Below are positions 12,092 to 22,486 of a stretch of 64,000 nt of DNA, piece by piece. The position numbers were made by a program, and so were the translations under genes. Within the stretch, counting starts at the first letter, position 1, and every line of letters starts with the position of its first letter. The stretch comes from Selaginella moellendorffii (lineage: Eukaryota; Streptophyta; Lycopodiopsida; Selaginellales; Selaginellaceae), in NCBI RefSeq assembly GCF_000143415.4, contig NW_003314327.1, forward strand, positions 149,116-213,115, read 5' to 3'. The notes beneath the pieces were generated by a model. It searched no databases, had not been told where the DNA came from, and saw nothing but the letters and a program-made list of their open reading frames with translations.

Positions 12092-12687
12092 TGTAAGCAA
12101 GCAAAGAGAACGATTTGAGACGCGATCCATAAGGGTTCAAATATAGAGGGAAAGGGCCCATGAACAAGAGTGCACCTTCTTTTCCAATCGGTTAAGGGTC
12201 TTAGGATATTTAGGGTTAAGTGTTTTTGGGTTTGAATAGTACTGAGCTGGGTGACCTCCTAGGAAGTCCAAGCTCAGGAGCTTACATTTGGTATTAAAGG
12301 GGTCTCGGGTCCGACTCTGTTGGTTGGCTAGGGGAATCACACCACATGTTGATTGACATTTGGCTGGTCTAGTTTGCTCCCACTAGGCTCGACCCGAGGG
12401 GTAGGGTGTCAAGAGAGCGGGGCTTTCAGGAGAGCTGCAGCTCTCAGCTTCCATTCACAAGAGTGTGAACTTGCAGGGAAGCGTGGTGAATTGTAAGCAA
12501 CCAAAGAGAACAACTCGAAAGGCGATCTATAAGGGTTCAAATATAGAAGGAAAGGGCTTATGAACAAAAGTGCACTTTTTTTTTCCAATTGGTTAAGGGT
12601 CTTAGGATATTTGGGGTTAAATGTTTTTGGGTTTGAATAGTACTGTGCTGGGTGACCTCCCAGGAAGTCCAAACTCAGGAGCTTACA
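12092..12687 (+). mobile_element. TRIM-like mini LTR retrotransposon (non-coding)
   Basis: Two direct repeats of about 195 bp, 12092-12286 and 12492-12687, begin TGTAAGCAA and end GAGCTTACA, so they have TG...CA ends within a short inverted repeat. The 205-bp middle has no ORF. Two bases after the left repeat comes TGGTATTAAAGG followed by GTCTCGGGTCCGA, close to the tRNA-iMet primer-binding site TGGTATCAGAGC. Flanks are GTTAG on the left and GTTAA on the right, a near-perfect 5-bp target duplication. Size, LTR length, primer site and lack of coding fit the TRIM class, which must be moved by another element's enzymes. It sits between the linker and reverse transcriptase of the gypsy element. 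Confidence 0.85.
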
Positions 12688-13069
12688 GTTAAAAAAGGGT
12701 GTTATTTAAAAGTCGCAAAGTCCTTGAGCATGTGAACCTCATCTTGTGACAAAGTTTAGTGAGAGTATTTGTTTCTACATCAACTATCGTCTGTTAAATG
12801 AAGTGACAATCCATGATGTGTACCCTCTTCCTCACACTGTTAATCTCTTGGATCATCTGGGGAGAAGTCATTGGTTAACTAAGCTAGATCTTGCTTCTGG
12901 GTACTAACAAGTATTTATGGCCAAAGAAAATATTCTTAAGACTGTTTTTCATATACCATTTGGTTTGTATGAATTTTTGGTGATGCTGTTTGGTATGACC
13001 AATGCTCCAATGACTTTTTAGTGGATGATAGACAAGGTTTTTTGTAATATACTAGAGGTGACTGCTGAC

Positions 13070-13263
13070 TGTAAGCTCCTGAGTTTGGACTTCCCGGGAG
13101 GTCACCCAACCCAGTACTATTCACACCCAAGGACGTTTAACCCCAAATATCCCAAAACCCTTAACCGATTGGAAAAAGAAGTGCACTCTTATTCATAGGC
13201 CCTTTCCCTCTATATTTGAACCCCATGGACCGTCTCTCGAGTCGTTCTCTTTGGTTGCTTACA
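13070..13263 (-). mobile_element. Solo LTR of the same TRIM-like family
   Basis: A single copy of the approximately 195-bp repeat, inverted relative to the pair at 12.1-12.7 kb, begins TGTAAGCTCC and ends in the TTACA/CTACA type. It is flanked by a perfect 5-bp duplication, CTGAC on both sides. It splits the gypsy reverse transcriptase reading frame exactly at the target duplication. A lone LTR normally arises by recombination between the two LTRs of a full element. The right end may be off by one base. Confidence 0.85.
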
Positions 13264-14744
13264 CTGACTTCATTGATAATGTCTTGATCTGTTCGGAGGG
13301 GACGTGGGAAGAACATATTTGTGATTTTTGTAAGGTATTGGATTAATTACAGAACATTAGTTTAAAGTTAAAGTGGTCAAAATACGTATTTGGATCCAAG
13401 GACACAACTTATGTTAGATACCATATTTTTCGTGAAGGTTTGCAAGTTGATCATGACAAACTTATGGCTGTTCTAGAGTTTCCTACTCTGAAGTGTGTGA
13501 ATAATGTACAGTGCTTTTTGGGCAAAGTGCAGTATCTCGATTGTTTTGTGAATCATCTTTCTGATCACATTGCACTATTGCAAGCATTGCTAAAGCCCTT
13601 AATGTAATCCTTCATTTAGTCTATGGACTGTGAGTGGGAGTTCATAGATTTCAAAGAGCTATTGACGACTCCTCCGGTTTTGGCATATCCTGACTATACT
13701 CGACTTTTCATTTTGTGCATAGATGCTTTTAATATTAGTCTTGGAAGTGTGCTAATGCAAGAGAGCCCGAGTATGCCTCGTCAGTGCCATCCTATTGTAT
13801 ACATCAACCATATATTACAATTAGTAGAGGTGAACTATTTGATGATAAAGGAGTGTTTAGCAGTAATTTGGGGTTTCAAGAAACTTCATGTATATCTACG
13901 TGGTTCTTGGATGTTACTAGAAGGAAATCATGCTGCCATTACTTCATTATTGAAATGAAAAAACTTGATTAGTCATACTACTTGGTGGGCTTTGAAACTT
14001 TAGATATATGATTTTAATGTTTTTCATCGCTCTTAAAGTTTTATAGTTGATGCTGATGCCCTTTCTCGAGCTCCTCTTTCTTCTTCACTGTCTTCTCATG
14101 TTTTTGATAAGCATGTTATTCCAACATTTGTGGATTTCTAGACAAGGATTTTGTGCCATTGGTGGTAGTTGTACTTGACCTTCAGTGTCCACAAGATGTA
14201 GAGCAAGATTTACCTTTTTCTTGATGAGGTTCACAAGGCTCAAAAAATTGAACCATGGATTTGAAGGCTTCAGGATGGGTTTGAGAATCCTGCATCACTT
14301 GTTGATAACTTGCCATTCCGGCATTTACATTCTCAATATCATCTTGAAAACAGCCTTTTTTATTTTGTGGGGATGGATTCTGATGATCATTTGCGGCTGG
14401 TGGTGCCTTCCATCTTTATTCTATAGTTTCTCCATGCCTATCATGATTCTCCTGTTTTAGGCGAGCATATGGGACATCATCATATGACTAAGACATTGCG
14501 CAGGTCTTTCTATTGGCTAAAGATGTAACATGATGTTATCCAGTAGCTGCGTAGCTGCGTTTGGTGTGAAGCTCATAATACTCCCCCTTGTGCTACAGAA
14601 GAATGGTTAGAGTTGATTACAATTTTTCGTCCGTTTGAGTTAGTGGCATTTGACCTTATGGGACCTTTTCCATGATCAATTGCTAGCAATAAGTATGTTA
14701 TTATTGCTTATGATTATTTTATTTATTGAGTGGAAGTACCTATT

Positions 14745-14915
14745 TATATTAGCCTTAAATAGTTAAATAAAAATAATATACTAAAAAGTTTTTAGGAAAA
14801 TTTATAAATTATAAATGCAAAATTAATCTAAATGAATGACAACCATTAGATGGTAGAATATCCTAAAAATGCAAATATATTCTGAATATATCCACCACCC
14901 TTATAGATTTGCTTG
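14745..14915 (-). repeat. AT-rich dispersed repeat, copy A
   Basis: Read on the minus strand, this stretch matches 57125-57300 over about 170 bp. Shared blocks include GGATATTCTACCATCTAAT, ATTCATTTAG and TTTATAATTTATAAA. It abuts the truncated gypsy integrase and may mark the element that cut it. It codes for nothing. Confidence 0.6.
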
Positions 14916-15708
14916 AACACTTCTTTAGCTGCAGCTGTACATTGTGGGATAGAATTTGTGTGCGCTGTAGCGGTGTAATCTCATGAGTTCTTGGAATTGA
15001 ATTTCCCTCCGAAAGTAATTGGGTAAAATCTTAGGGCTCGATGGTTTAAGCTTCAGGTCTTTTTTCTTAACTCCTCGGTTGTTACAAGGATGAACTTAAA
15101 AAGTAGCAAATTGGTGCAAAGGAAGAACTTACTGGGTCTGGAGGATGATTGAGAATCTCAAACTCAAAGCTCGCTGGTCTCGGAGGAAATCGAGACAAGG
15201 CAAATAAACTCTTTTCGAATATGCTAATCAGTTTCAGTTTGAGGATCTCTGACGACGATGGAACATCTGGTATTTCTTGAAAGTTTTGTTCACTTTCCAT
15301 AGTTTTCTCGCCTGCTTCGACGTACTGACAGTCATATTGCTATATATTAACCTTAAACGCCCAGTCCGGCTGGCTGGGATGATACATCGTCTCGTTCTCG
15401 GCTACAGAATAATTTATCAGGTATGCCTTATAGATTTTGCAAAAAACAAAAAGAACAGAAATAAAGAGAGGAAAGAGAAAAGAAAAAGAAATATTCCTTG
15501 CTAGCTGGTTTCTGATTTTCATATTGTTTAATTTTAGAGAAGGCATTTGGCGTTGCCTGCGTCTAAACACTTGGTGAAGCATATAGCCGGCACTTGCCTT
15601 ACCCCAGTTGCTATGCCATGGGCAGCCCGCCGGCTGAAACTCTTCGTAAGCGACAAACTCGAGCCAACTAAATCAATACATGGCACTGACGCTGGGATTT
15701 TAACAGGG
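14916..15708. other. Spacer, with a possible orphan first exon on the minus strand
   Basis: On the minus strand an ATG at 15298-15300 opens MESEQNFQEIPDVPSSSEI and continues to about 15134, where GTAAGTTC would be a good splice donor. No following exon can be joined before the repeat DNA at 14.9 kb. This could be the first exon of a gene truncated by transposons, or a chance ORF. The 400 bases before 15709 are the likely promoter and leader of the lectin receptor kinase. Confidence 0.3.
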
Positions 15709-17976
15709 ATGTTCGACGCACCCATCGAGCTTCTGCTTGTCATACTTCTCTGCTTCTGCCCCTCGTGCAAATGTCTCCTCGACATCGGGTTTCCAGGCAA
15801 TCCTGAGATTGCTGTTGACTCGAACTTCAACTGGACGCTCAACGGGGACCTCCATCCGTTTCTCTGCCAGAATTTATCCAAGCGTGCCTTCGCTGCGGGT
15901 TTTACTAGCAGCAAAACAGGTCTCTTCTACTTGGCGGTGTATTACGTAAAAGCAGGCGGTGAAAATCATACCAGCGCAGTGTGGAAAGCAAACAACGGAA
16001 GGCCGGTGCCTCTCGGTGCAAGTTTGAAGCTCCAAGTCGATGGAAACCTGGTACTCTATAATCCTGACGGCACCGAAAGCTGGTCGACTAAAACGTCTGG
16101 ACTTGGTGTGGCAGGCATGCGGCTGAATCAAACTGGAAACCTTGTTCTTTACAGGGAAGATGACCAGGTTGTGTGGCAAAGCTTTGATCATCCTACGGAT
16201 ACTCTTGTACCTCACCAGCTGATAAAAACGGGGATGAAACTAGTTTCCAGTAGTCCCGGTGGAACAGGTGAAGGATACTTTTCATTCGAAGTACAACCTT
16301 ACGCATTGGTCTTGTCCGCTCAGTCGCCTCTGCAGCGCTATGGAGTGTGGAAGTTCGACCAAGAGATTGGTTTTGTTGGCGTCAACTTTTCGAGCTTCAA
16401 TGTCTACAACAGGAAAATGACAGTTATTCAGTCGGTAGCACTGAGCATAGTCTACAGTGTGAGGAGAATACAGCTCTTCTCTACTGGAGAAGTGGTTGCG
16501 GACATCGACTGGGACATCCTCGATCTGACCAAGTTCTTCAATGGCTGGATTGGCTGGGATCTCTCTTATCCGGGGGTCTGCGGAAGATACAGTATGACCA
16601 GGGAAGGCGAGTGCCATTGCATAGGCTTGAAGTCTGACAAAGGCACGCAAACTTACTTGGAGCCAGTGGATTCTTTGGACGGCACGCTTGGTTGCCGTCT
16701 TTCTCATGAAGGGGACTTAGCTATGGAGTACAGGTTGGTGGCAGGGGATAAGTTCTACGACTACTTGCCGCTCAAGTTCATGCAAGGAGCTATCTTGTCA
16801 CAGGCGGACTGCCTGGAGACGTGCTTGACGAATAGTTCGTGCAAGGCAGTTCTTTTCGAGGACAACAATAGGACGTGCTTTCATCTCACGGAAGTTTACA
16901 CACTCAACGTGACAAGAGCTCCAGCGTTCTCGGCATTTATCAAGGTGAAAACCGGGACGTCTAAGTTGGTAGTACGCAACGCCAACCATAGCAAAACCGG
17001 AGTTCTTATAACGGCAGTCCTAGGGATTGCTGCGCTCACAGTGACAGTCATCGTCTCAGCGGTTGCTTATTGGAAGAACAAGGTTGATTTCTACTTCAAA
17101 AGCCGTCGACAGAGCTCGCAGGCTATAGTCTCTGGTGCTGCACAAGCTCCACGTCCTTTCAACTTGAGGGAGCTGGAAATGGCCACGAGAAACTTCAGCA
17201 AGAGGATTGGCAGTGGAGGATTCGGCACAGTTTTCGAAGGATCTCTGTCGGATGGATCCAGGATTGCTGTCAAGCTCCTTGACGATTCAAACCAAGGCGA
17301 GAAGCAGTTCAAGGCGGAGGTGAGAGCCATTTGCAACATCCATCACAGAAACTTGGTCACCCTGAGAGGCTACTGCTCTCAAAAACCACACCACTTCCTG
17401 GTTTACGACTACGTCCACAATGGCTCGCTCGATAGGTGGCTCTTCGACAGCAGCAAAGCGAAGAGCTTGGATTGGAACCGGAGGTTTTCGATAGTTCAGG
17501 ACATAGCCAGGGGCCTTGCATATCTTCACGAAGAATGCAGCAGCACAGTGCTGCACCTCGACATCAAGCCTCAGAACGTACTCCTGGACGAGAGCTTCAC
17601 GGCAAAGATCTCTGACTTTGGACTGTCCAGGATTCTCGGAGGCGATGGTAGAACAGACAATGCGGTGACTGCGATCAAGGGAACTCCAGGATACATGGCT
17701 CCAGAGTGGCTGACACAAACGAAAGTTACAAAGGCACTGGATGTCTACAGCTTTGGGATCGTGGTTTTGGAGATCATCACAGGCCTCAGTGCCGTGGATG
17801 AGAGGATGAGCAGGAAAAATGTATCAAGCACGCTTGAGGTGGTGATAGATCAAGGCATGGATAGGACCAAGAGAAGCAAAATAGAGAGGTTGATCCAAAT
17901 TGGATTGTGGTGCACGAAAGTGGAGCAAAGCCAAAGACCTTCGATGGTGGAAGTTGTTAAGGTGCTAGAAATCTAA
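15709..17976 (+). CDS. G-type lectin S-receptor-like kinase (SD2-5-like), intronless
   Basis: Single open frame of 755 residues from the ATG at 15709. I prefer this to the upstream start at 15547 because it opens directly into a signal peptide (IELLLVILLCFCPSC). Order of parts: bulb-type lectin region (VDGNLVLYNPDG, LVLYREDDQVVWQSFDHPTD); a cysteine-rich PAN-like region (CLETCLTNSSCKAVLF); one membrane span near residues 431-455; then a kinase with GSGGFGTVFEG near residue 500, the IAVKLL lysine, HLDIKPQNVLLD near 615, SDFGLSR and APEW. The missing arginine before the catalytic aspartate makes it a non-RD kinase, as in SD2-type immune receptors. It stops right after subdomain XI (VVKVLEI), so the usual C-terminal tail is missing. 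Confidence 0.9.
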   Translation: MFDAPIELLLVILLCFCPSCKCLLDIGFPGNPEIAVDSNFNWTLNGDLHPFLCQNLSKRAFAAGFTSSKTGLFYLAVYYVKAGGENHTSAVWKANNGRPVPLGASLKLQVDGNLVLYNPDGTESWSTKTSGLGVAGMRLNQTGNLVLYREDDQVVWQSFDHPTDTLVPHQLIKTGMKLVSSSPGGTGEGYFSFEVQPYALVLSAQSPLQRYGVWKFDQEIGFVGVNFSSFNVYNRKMTVIQSVALSIVYSVRRIQLFSTGEVVADIDWDILDLTKFFNGWIGWDLSYPGVCGRYSMTREGECHCIGLKSDKGTQTYLEPVDSLDGTLGCRLSHEGDLAMEYRLVAGDKFYDYLPLKFMQGAILSQADCLETCLTNSSCKAVLFEDNNRTCFHLTEVYTLNVTRAPAFSAFIKVKTGTSKLVVRNANHSKTGVLITAVLGIAALTVTVIVSAVAYWKNKVDFYFKSRRQSSQAIVSGAAQAPRPFNLRELEMATRNFSKRIGSGGFGTVFEGSLSDGSRIAVKLLDDSNQGEKQFKAEVRAICNIHHRNLVTLRGYCSQKPHHFLVYDYVHNGSLDRWLFDSSKAKSLDWNRRFSIVQDIARGLAYLHEECSSTVLHLDIKPQNVLLDESFTAKISDFGLSRILGGDGRTDNAVTAIKGTPGYMAPEWLTQTKVTKALDVYSFGIVVLEIITGLSAVDERMSRKNVSSTLEVVIDQGMDRTKRSKIERLIQIGLWCTKVEQSQRPSMVEVVKVLEI

Positions 17977-18031
17977 TGTAGTTCATTAATTATTATCTAT
18001 GTTAATATTAGTTTAGTTTACATTTGCCCTA

Positions 18032-18892
18032 ATGGAGAGGCTCGTGAAAAAATATGAGCAGCGATACAAGAGAGCCAACGAATGTGTGGCGCGATGGAAT
18101 ACCTCGCAAGGTAAGTTGCTGGGTCTCTTCTCCAATGCGGCGGCTGTGATCCAGCGTTTCCCGGTATGGTTTTAGATTTCTTCCTCTCTCTCGGGGGTTG
18201 ATTTTCTCCATAGCTTCTCCTGTCCAGGGATTGTTTTGAGGAATTGGAAGGGAGGGATGACCTCGTCGGGAAACAAGCCGAGTCGCTGGAGAAAATCTTG
18301 TCCATCATGCGTGAAACACTGTAAGTGATTTGCTCTTGTCTGTGTGTCCGATCGATATTTTTGCTGTTTTTTGTCATTCAAGGCTGGATCTGGAGGATGT
18401 TTGCAAAGATTTTGAGAAGCTGTGGCGAGACGCGGCCAATCTTTTGAAGAACGAGAAGCCCAAGCCTACAAGGCAGCAGGTCCAGCAGCGTTTTGGTTCC
18501 CGGCCCAGTCTAGAAGATTGCGTCAGTGGACTCAAAGACTTGTACGCCATGCACAGAGACGAGTAAGCTCCTCAATTTTCAATTTTTCTTCGGTTTTTTT
18601 TTTTTGGCAAGTTTGCCTGGGTTGCCAAAATACTTGTTTTTTTTTCTTCAGGAAATGTTCTAATCGAGTACTTTGCAGATATGCTCTCAAAGCCGATATT
18701 ATTTCCAGTCTGACTTACGACACAAAGGCAAATGATATTGTTGCAATGCAAACTGTTTTGGCGGATCAGCCCAACCTTCCTCCGGACGAAGGTACTTTCT
18801 TTTTTAAAACACAACAAGAAAAAAAAGAGTGATTGTGAATTGCCACAGTCGAAACAATTTTTAATATGGTATTTGCTGGAGGAGGACGCTAA
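18032..18892 (+). CDS. Conserved plant protein, At5g43822-like
   Basis: Five exons, 18032-18163, 18214-18320, 18383-18562, 18679-18791 and 18849-18892, join in phase to 191 residues. The product is helical and charged: it starts MERLVKKYEQRYKRANE, has KQAESLEKILSIMRETL in the middle, then QQRFGSRPSLEDCVSGLKDL, and ends ADQPNLPPDEVETIFNMVF. This matches, as I recall it, the Arabidopsis protein At5g43822 along its whole length (QQRIGVKPSLADCLDGL; DQPNIPKEEV). I know of no assigned function. The start codon lies only 55 bp after the stop of the lectin receptor kinase. Confidence 0.75.
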
Positions 18893-19852
18893 AGAACAAA
18901 AAGAAAGAGGAACAAATCATATACAAAGGTACCCGTTTGAGCTTAAAAAAATTAGATTCCCGAGACGACGAGTTCTATCTAGGACTGATCAAATCTTTTC
19001 AATAGGGAGGTTCCAGTGATCCACTCGGAAAGGGATGGGAGAACCGATAAATTTAATTCCCCGTATTCACTGGAGGGGGCAGAAGAACAACCAAATATAT
19101 GGGATCGGATTCTTCTTGTAGGGGTACTTTGTGAAGTTACAGCGCACCAAAGCTCATTTGGTTTGATCTCTCTCGAGTAGTAAAAGTTTGGTTAAAGTTC
19201 TCCTCAAACGCAGGAACAAACGGGACGATTTACTTGGATCGAGCTTTTGGAGCTTTGTAAGGAAGAAGAAGAGGAAGATCAGAAGACAGACAGGAAAGGG
19301 ATGGCAGAACAAACATGACTGTGTATCAAATTTGTTTCTTCCTGGCTCTTTGCGCTGTTTTATTGTGGTTGACACTATCCCACATGGTCCTCTTTGAAAT
19401 ACAAGGCACGGGACGAACAAAAATTCTAAAAGAGACAGCAAAGCTATCGTTGAACAGTAGAGAAAAAAAAAATGTGCTGATGAGTCCGTAATATCTCAGA
19501 TAAAAATGAAAAAAAAAAATGAAAAAAAAAGGAACGATGGATCAGAAAAAGGAGAGTCAATACCCGAACCATTAGCCTTGCCTGGTCTGGAAAAACGGAA
19601 GTTTCTCGATGGAAATATTCTGGCCAGAGGCGAGGAAGGATCGTCTGTGGTGCGCTCTTGACTCTGTCCTTTTTCTTTCCCGTGATGTTTGCTATCTCTC
19701 CCTGTGAGTTCTCTCCTCCTCTGTTTGTCTTGAAAGCTGCGATCTTCTCCATGCCTGTAATGCCTGTACTAGCTCTTTCTCTGTCCAATCCGAAAGCTAT
19801 ATCGAAACCACTGTCGCTCTTTCTCTGTCCAATCCATGCTCGAGACTGAAAC
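18893..19852. other. Intergenic region between convergent genes
   Basis: About 960 bp between the 3' end of the At5g43822-like gene and the 3' end of the HD-ZIP IV gene, so it must hold both 3' untranslated regions. It has several A/T homopolymer runs. No gene is supported. Confidence 0.5.
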
Positions 19853-22486
19853 TTAGCAGCAGCCGAGAGCGGTCTTGATGCGTTGCACGGTGCTGGAGAT
19901 GAGGCTGTTGACAGTGGCCACGGACTCCAAGTTTAGCTTGGCGGTGGGGACGTTGCTGACTAGTATCTGGAAAGCCACCGTGAGGAGAGCGCCGCTGCTA
20001 GAAGAAGAGCTTGCCTCTGCTAGATCAGCACCACCGCCACCGCCAGCACCGCCACCCTCTTGCGTTGTACGTTGAGATACTGCTCCATCCGGTGAGATGG
20101 CAAATCCTGACGGTAACAGCGCCACGGTGGCTGGATCCCCTCCTTGCATCACCAGATTCATCGCCGGAATATCTACGGGAGCGTAAACTATGAGCGAACC
20201 GGATGCATCGGTACAGCTCTCCTGCAAGATGAGCATGTTGCTCTGCGACGTATTCAATGCCTGCCGTAGTAAAAAGGAGGCCAAAAAAAAAAGGTTAGTA
20301 GTCGTCCAAAGCTGCTGCTTTTAAAGTGTGTGCTTACACCAACGCGGAGGAGCGAGACGACGCAGCCGGGGTCTTGGCCGGTTGCAACTCGTGCTATCTC
20401 CTGGACTGCACCACCGTTTGAAAGGATATCCCACTAGAAACGTAAATGTCATTTGTAATGAGGGACAAGAAGCTGGGCTTACCTCGCTTCGCAGCCTCTC
20501 GTCCCGGAGGAACTCGAACAGGCGCTGCGAGTTTACCGGCACCCACAGGGACGTCGCAGCGCTGAGAACAATGCCGGGAGGTTCACCTGGATTGTTGACG
20601 CTCTTACGAGTCATTACGCGGATGTCCTCTTCGCCGGCGCCAGAGAGCGTGGTCCATGTGTGTACAATCGAGGCACTAACACCCGCGCAGTAGTTACTCG
20701 TCATGCGCTGGGCGAGGAACAGCATGCTCCGCCGACCATTTGCATTTGGAATGACTGCAACCAAAAGAAAGAAAAAGGAAAAGCAACACTTTAAAGCTTT
20801 AGGTGGCAGGACAAATGCATTCAAACATACCACCCAGATCTCTAGCTGATATGTTGTTGGTTAGCATGATTCCCAGCCTCTCGCACTGACGCTGCAAGAT
20901 GGCGAGCCATCTCTTTGCGCCGAAGGCCGCACCACTGCACATCAGCCCATGATATATGTTTTCAGTTTGGCGGTGATCGGCTTCTATGTGTTGCACTGCC
21001 GTCACCTACAGGAAGACCATACGAATGAAACTGTACAGGCTCGAGAATAGCAAGACGAACCTTTGAGTATCCATTTTGCAAGTCTTCGATGAAGAAACCA
21101 GAAGGACGCATCCTGCACCGCAATTGCGGGGCCGGATTATCCCGAAGGCCGTCGATAGAGACATCAACAATCGCCCACACGCGTTCGGAATGCTGCTTGC
21201 AGTACCTGAGAAAGAAGAACTCCCGTGTAGGAACCAAAGGCGAAAGGATTTGCAATTCTGCATACAACTATCAGGCAGTTTTGCTTGATGTTTCCAGCCT
21301 CGAAAAAACAAAATGTAAAAGTCAAGACTTTCTCACCAGTTGCAGCGCGTTGTTCCAATTGCCGCCGACGCCAGTGGTGAGAACTTGCGTAGTAAAAGCT
21401 CTTGACACTATGTTCGAAAACATGTCGACCCATCTGCCCTGCAGAACCTTGGAATGGTTAAAAAACTGCGAAAAAGACACACTCGGAAGTACTCACAACG
21501 TTCATGATGGTATCAATCAGCCCCGCTGCATTCATCATGACCAGACCAGTCTCTCTTGATGCTTCTGTTTCCATTCCCATCAGCCTTGGCCCCAGACCTC
21601 TTGGAAATTGTCTGAAATACTCCTCCTGACTCAAAACTTCTTTTGTTCCATCCACACTACTCCACAGTGCACCGTCTGTTTCAGCTGCAACCAGCAGCAG
21701 CTCTTCCATCGCAACTATTGCAAGCTCTGCGATAACTGGTTTCTCGGATTCCGTCACGCCGCCCGGTCGACTAGCCACTTCTAGAATGGATGGAACCGCG
21801 ACGGAGTCCGACGTTCCAGTTGCAGTGATATCGAAGGGAAAATCTGGGAGAATGTTCAACGGGATGGCCGATCGAGTTATGTACTTCGCTACCAAAGCCG
21901 ACACTCTATTCAGCTGCATCAAAGACACGAAATTCAGCGTTTCGACCAGGCAGGATAACATTGCTCACCTCATCTCTCAGACGAGCATTTTCAATCCGGA
22001 GCTGCTGCTCGGTGAAAGACATCTCTCCTGGCGTAAGCTGCCCTCCACATTTGGGACAGCTCGCGTCCTTCAGGGCCTCTCGCAATGCGATGTTCTCAGT
22101 TCGCAAGTTCTCATTCTCAGCTCTTAAAATGGAATTGTCTGCCCGTTCGTGATGAGCCTGCAATCATGGATCATCTTCTGAACAAGAAAAAAAGCACCTG
22201 ATGGCAAGGCAAACACCTTCATCTGAGTACGTCGATTCTGAAACCAAAACTTGACCTGGCGTGGTTCAAGTCCGAGCTCTCTGCCGAGTTCTTGCCTTTG
22301 TTTCTCATCGGGATGAGGACACTCCTTAAAGAACCTGTGGGAAAAACCCGTAAATGACGAGAATTCAAGCTCATGTACCCACATCTCCAGCTGCCGTGTT
22401 TGCTGGACGGTGTGACGATGGTATCTTTTCTTAGATGCTTGCAGGTCCGACTGATCTTCGAAATCATCACCAGAAGCACCCTCCAT
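19853..22486 (-). CDS. HD-ZIP class IV homeodomain-START transcription factor
   Basis: Ten exons (22486-22383, 22334-22217, 22157-21969, 21913-21497, 21447-21337, 21267-21061, 21005-20831, 20754-20483, 20433-20338, 20260-19853) give 698 residues in one frame. The homeodomain starts [19 protein letters not shown] and ends [13 protein letters not shown]. Next comes the zipper-loop-zipper with the CPKCGG loop typical of class IV. The START domain follows ([36 protein letters not shown]), then the C-terminal SAD region. Class IV factors (GL2, PDF2, ANL2 group) control epidermal identity in land plants. The loop and the lack of a MEKHLA domain separate it from class III. A glycine/serine-rich insert occurs near the C-terminus. 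Confidence 0.93.

Larger units (their letters stand above)
10525..14745 (+). mobile_element. Decayed Ty3/gypsy retrotransposon, internal region
   Basis: Domains occur in gypsy order on the + strand. A Gag-like segment lies at 10525-10890. A damaged zinc knuckle lies near 11200 (YWTYDEVGHTYRQC, with the first two cysteines replaced by tyrosine). The pre-RT linker is at 11908-12090. Reverse transcriptase is at 12780-13500 (NYRLLNEVTIHDVYPLP, then LTKLDLASGY), with the catalytic YxDD region changed to FIDN. RNase H is at 13620-14090 (TTPPVLAYPD, DAFNISLGSVLMQ, ADALSRAP). The integrase zinc-binding and core start is at 14455-14745 (HHMTKTLRRSFYWLK, FELVAFDLMGPFP). Many stops and frameshifts show it is dead. 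The integrase is cut off and no LTRs were identified. Two later insertions interrupt it. Confidence 0.88.

Noticed and set aside
15547-15708. Upstream start giving an 809-residue lectin receptor kinase
   Set aside because: The extra 54 residues would bury the signal peptide; the ATG at 15709 places it at the N-terminus.
18900-19440. Suspected organelle-derived insert between convergent genes
   Set aside because: Some phrases felt organelle-like, but I could not tie them to any named plastid or mitochondrial gene.
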